Below are positions 63,685 through 64,000 of a DNA stretch of 64,000 bases, in pieces. The stretch is taken from contig CP048685.1 in the NCBI GenBank assembly GCA_015698285.1, positions 248,001 through 312,000 of the forward strand. Reading direction: 5' to 3'. Each line of letters opens with the position of its first letter. Position 1 is the first letter of the stretch. The notes under the pieces are model-generated. The model was not told the origin of the DNA. It ran no database searches and saw only the letters and a list, made by a program, of their open reading frames with translations. The DNA is from Candidatus Nitronauta litoralis. Its GTDB lineage: Bacteria > Nitrospinota > Nitrospinia > Nitrospinales > Nitrospinaceae. Position numbers and translations under genes: made by a program.

Positions 63685-64000
63685 TCAGCTATATTCCCAG
63701 AAATCATCTATGCATTCCGGCTGTTTTATTTTACCAGCCTTTATTTCCCAAGCCATTTTTCTGAACAATTTAAATGACTCCTCTTCCGGAAAAATCTTCA
63801 AAGCTTCTCCTGCTTCCTTAAGAGCTTTATCAATTTGCCCCGTCAGAATTTGAGCGCTCACCTGAAAAATTTTATATTCAACATCACCCTCAAAAATATT
63901 CCCGCTGGCTTCAGAAACTCGCAGAAATTCCTCAAATTTTTCCAAACTCAAACAACTGTCTAAATACAACTTCGCAATACCCTGATGATTAGGGTTTCCA
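63685..64000 (-). CDS. Partial helical-repeat protein, N-terminus beyond the window
   Basis: The minus-strand frame remains open past 63969 to the right edge. The visible about 105 residues contain TPR-like helices (A-K-L-Y-L-D-S-C-L-S-L-E-K-F-E-E-F and I-D-K-A-L-K-E-A-G-E-A-L-K-I-F-P). The full protein and its function cannot be judged from this part. Its stop lies one base past the rlmD stop, convergent. Confidence 0.5.
   Translation of the reverse strand, partial: GNPNHQGIAKLYLDSCLSLEKFEEFLRVSEASGNIFEGDVEYKIFQVSAQILTGQIDKALKEAGEALKIFPEEESFKLFRKMAWEIKAGKIKQPECIDDFWEYS

Overview
The window is a chromosomal segment of a Gram-negative bacterium with about 50% GC by eye. Outer-membrane genes (lpxD, lolC/lolD-type lipoprotein release, AsmA-like), a B-type succinate dehydrogenase/fumarate reductase, squalene/phytoene synthase, DUF4437, DUF1566, SBBP-repeat and truncated PuuD-like membrane genes, and a recA neighbourhood with thpR and recX suggest a Nitrospinota-like or deltaproteobacterial-type lineage. 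That placement is an inference from gene content and has not been tested. No complete rRNA or tRNA gene was recognised. Both ends of the window cut genes: proB on the left and a repeat-like protein on the right.

Layout. 1-8.5 kb (+): the 3' end of proB, a Cys-cluster protein, purA, a remodelled locus at 3.4-5.9 kb (a small CC-motif gene, a cupin lipoprotein, a cytochrome c remnant, an AT-rich orphan, and two decayed copies of the small gene's 3' end), cstA and a NifU-type scaffold gene. 8.5-21.7 kb (-): AsmA-like, PuuD-like, aldo/keto reductase, a squalene-synthase operon that also carries a membrane-anchored uracil-DNA glycosylase, ispH, sdhCAB and an HU/IHF protein. 21.8-26.3 kb: a D-hydroxyacid dehydrogenase (+), HD-GYP and gatCA (-), then a 650-base gap that appears to hold an unannotated structured RNA on the minus strand. 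26.5-31.9 kb (+): a compact operon of a protein kinase, an ATP-grasp ligase fused to a metal-site-less M20 domain, a cytoplasmic gamma-glutamyltransferase homologue and an N-formylglutamate amidohydrolase homologue. This is the strongest candidate for an undescribed pathway. 32-36.7 kb (-): comEC and rnr. 36.8-52.2 kb (+): an SBBP-repeat exported protein, a pheT lacking its OB domain, a coiled-coil gene, zapA, 6S RNA, 5-formyl-THF cyclo-ligase, rny, lysS, lolC/lolD, lpxD, a leucine-rich-repeat protein and accA. 52.3-62 kb (mostly -): an MsbA-like exporter, aldo/keto reductase, prepilin peptidase, thpR-recA-recX, an MscS channel and a nucleoside phosphorylase-like protein. 62.3-63.7 kb (+): rlmD.

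How the genes fit together. Envelope biogenesis is well represented: LolC/LolD release lipoproteins, LpxD makes lipid A, AccA feeds fatty acid synthesis, MsbA-like flips lipid, and AsmA-like and MscS act in the membrane. Isoprenoid supply (IspH) sits directly upstream of squalene/phytoene synthase. Two intergenic regions (3.0-3.4 kb and 62.0-62.2 kb) carry perfect C-rich hairpins and other palindromes of dispersed-repeat type.
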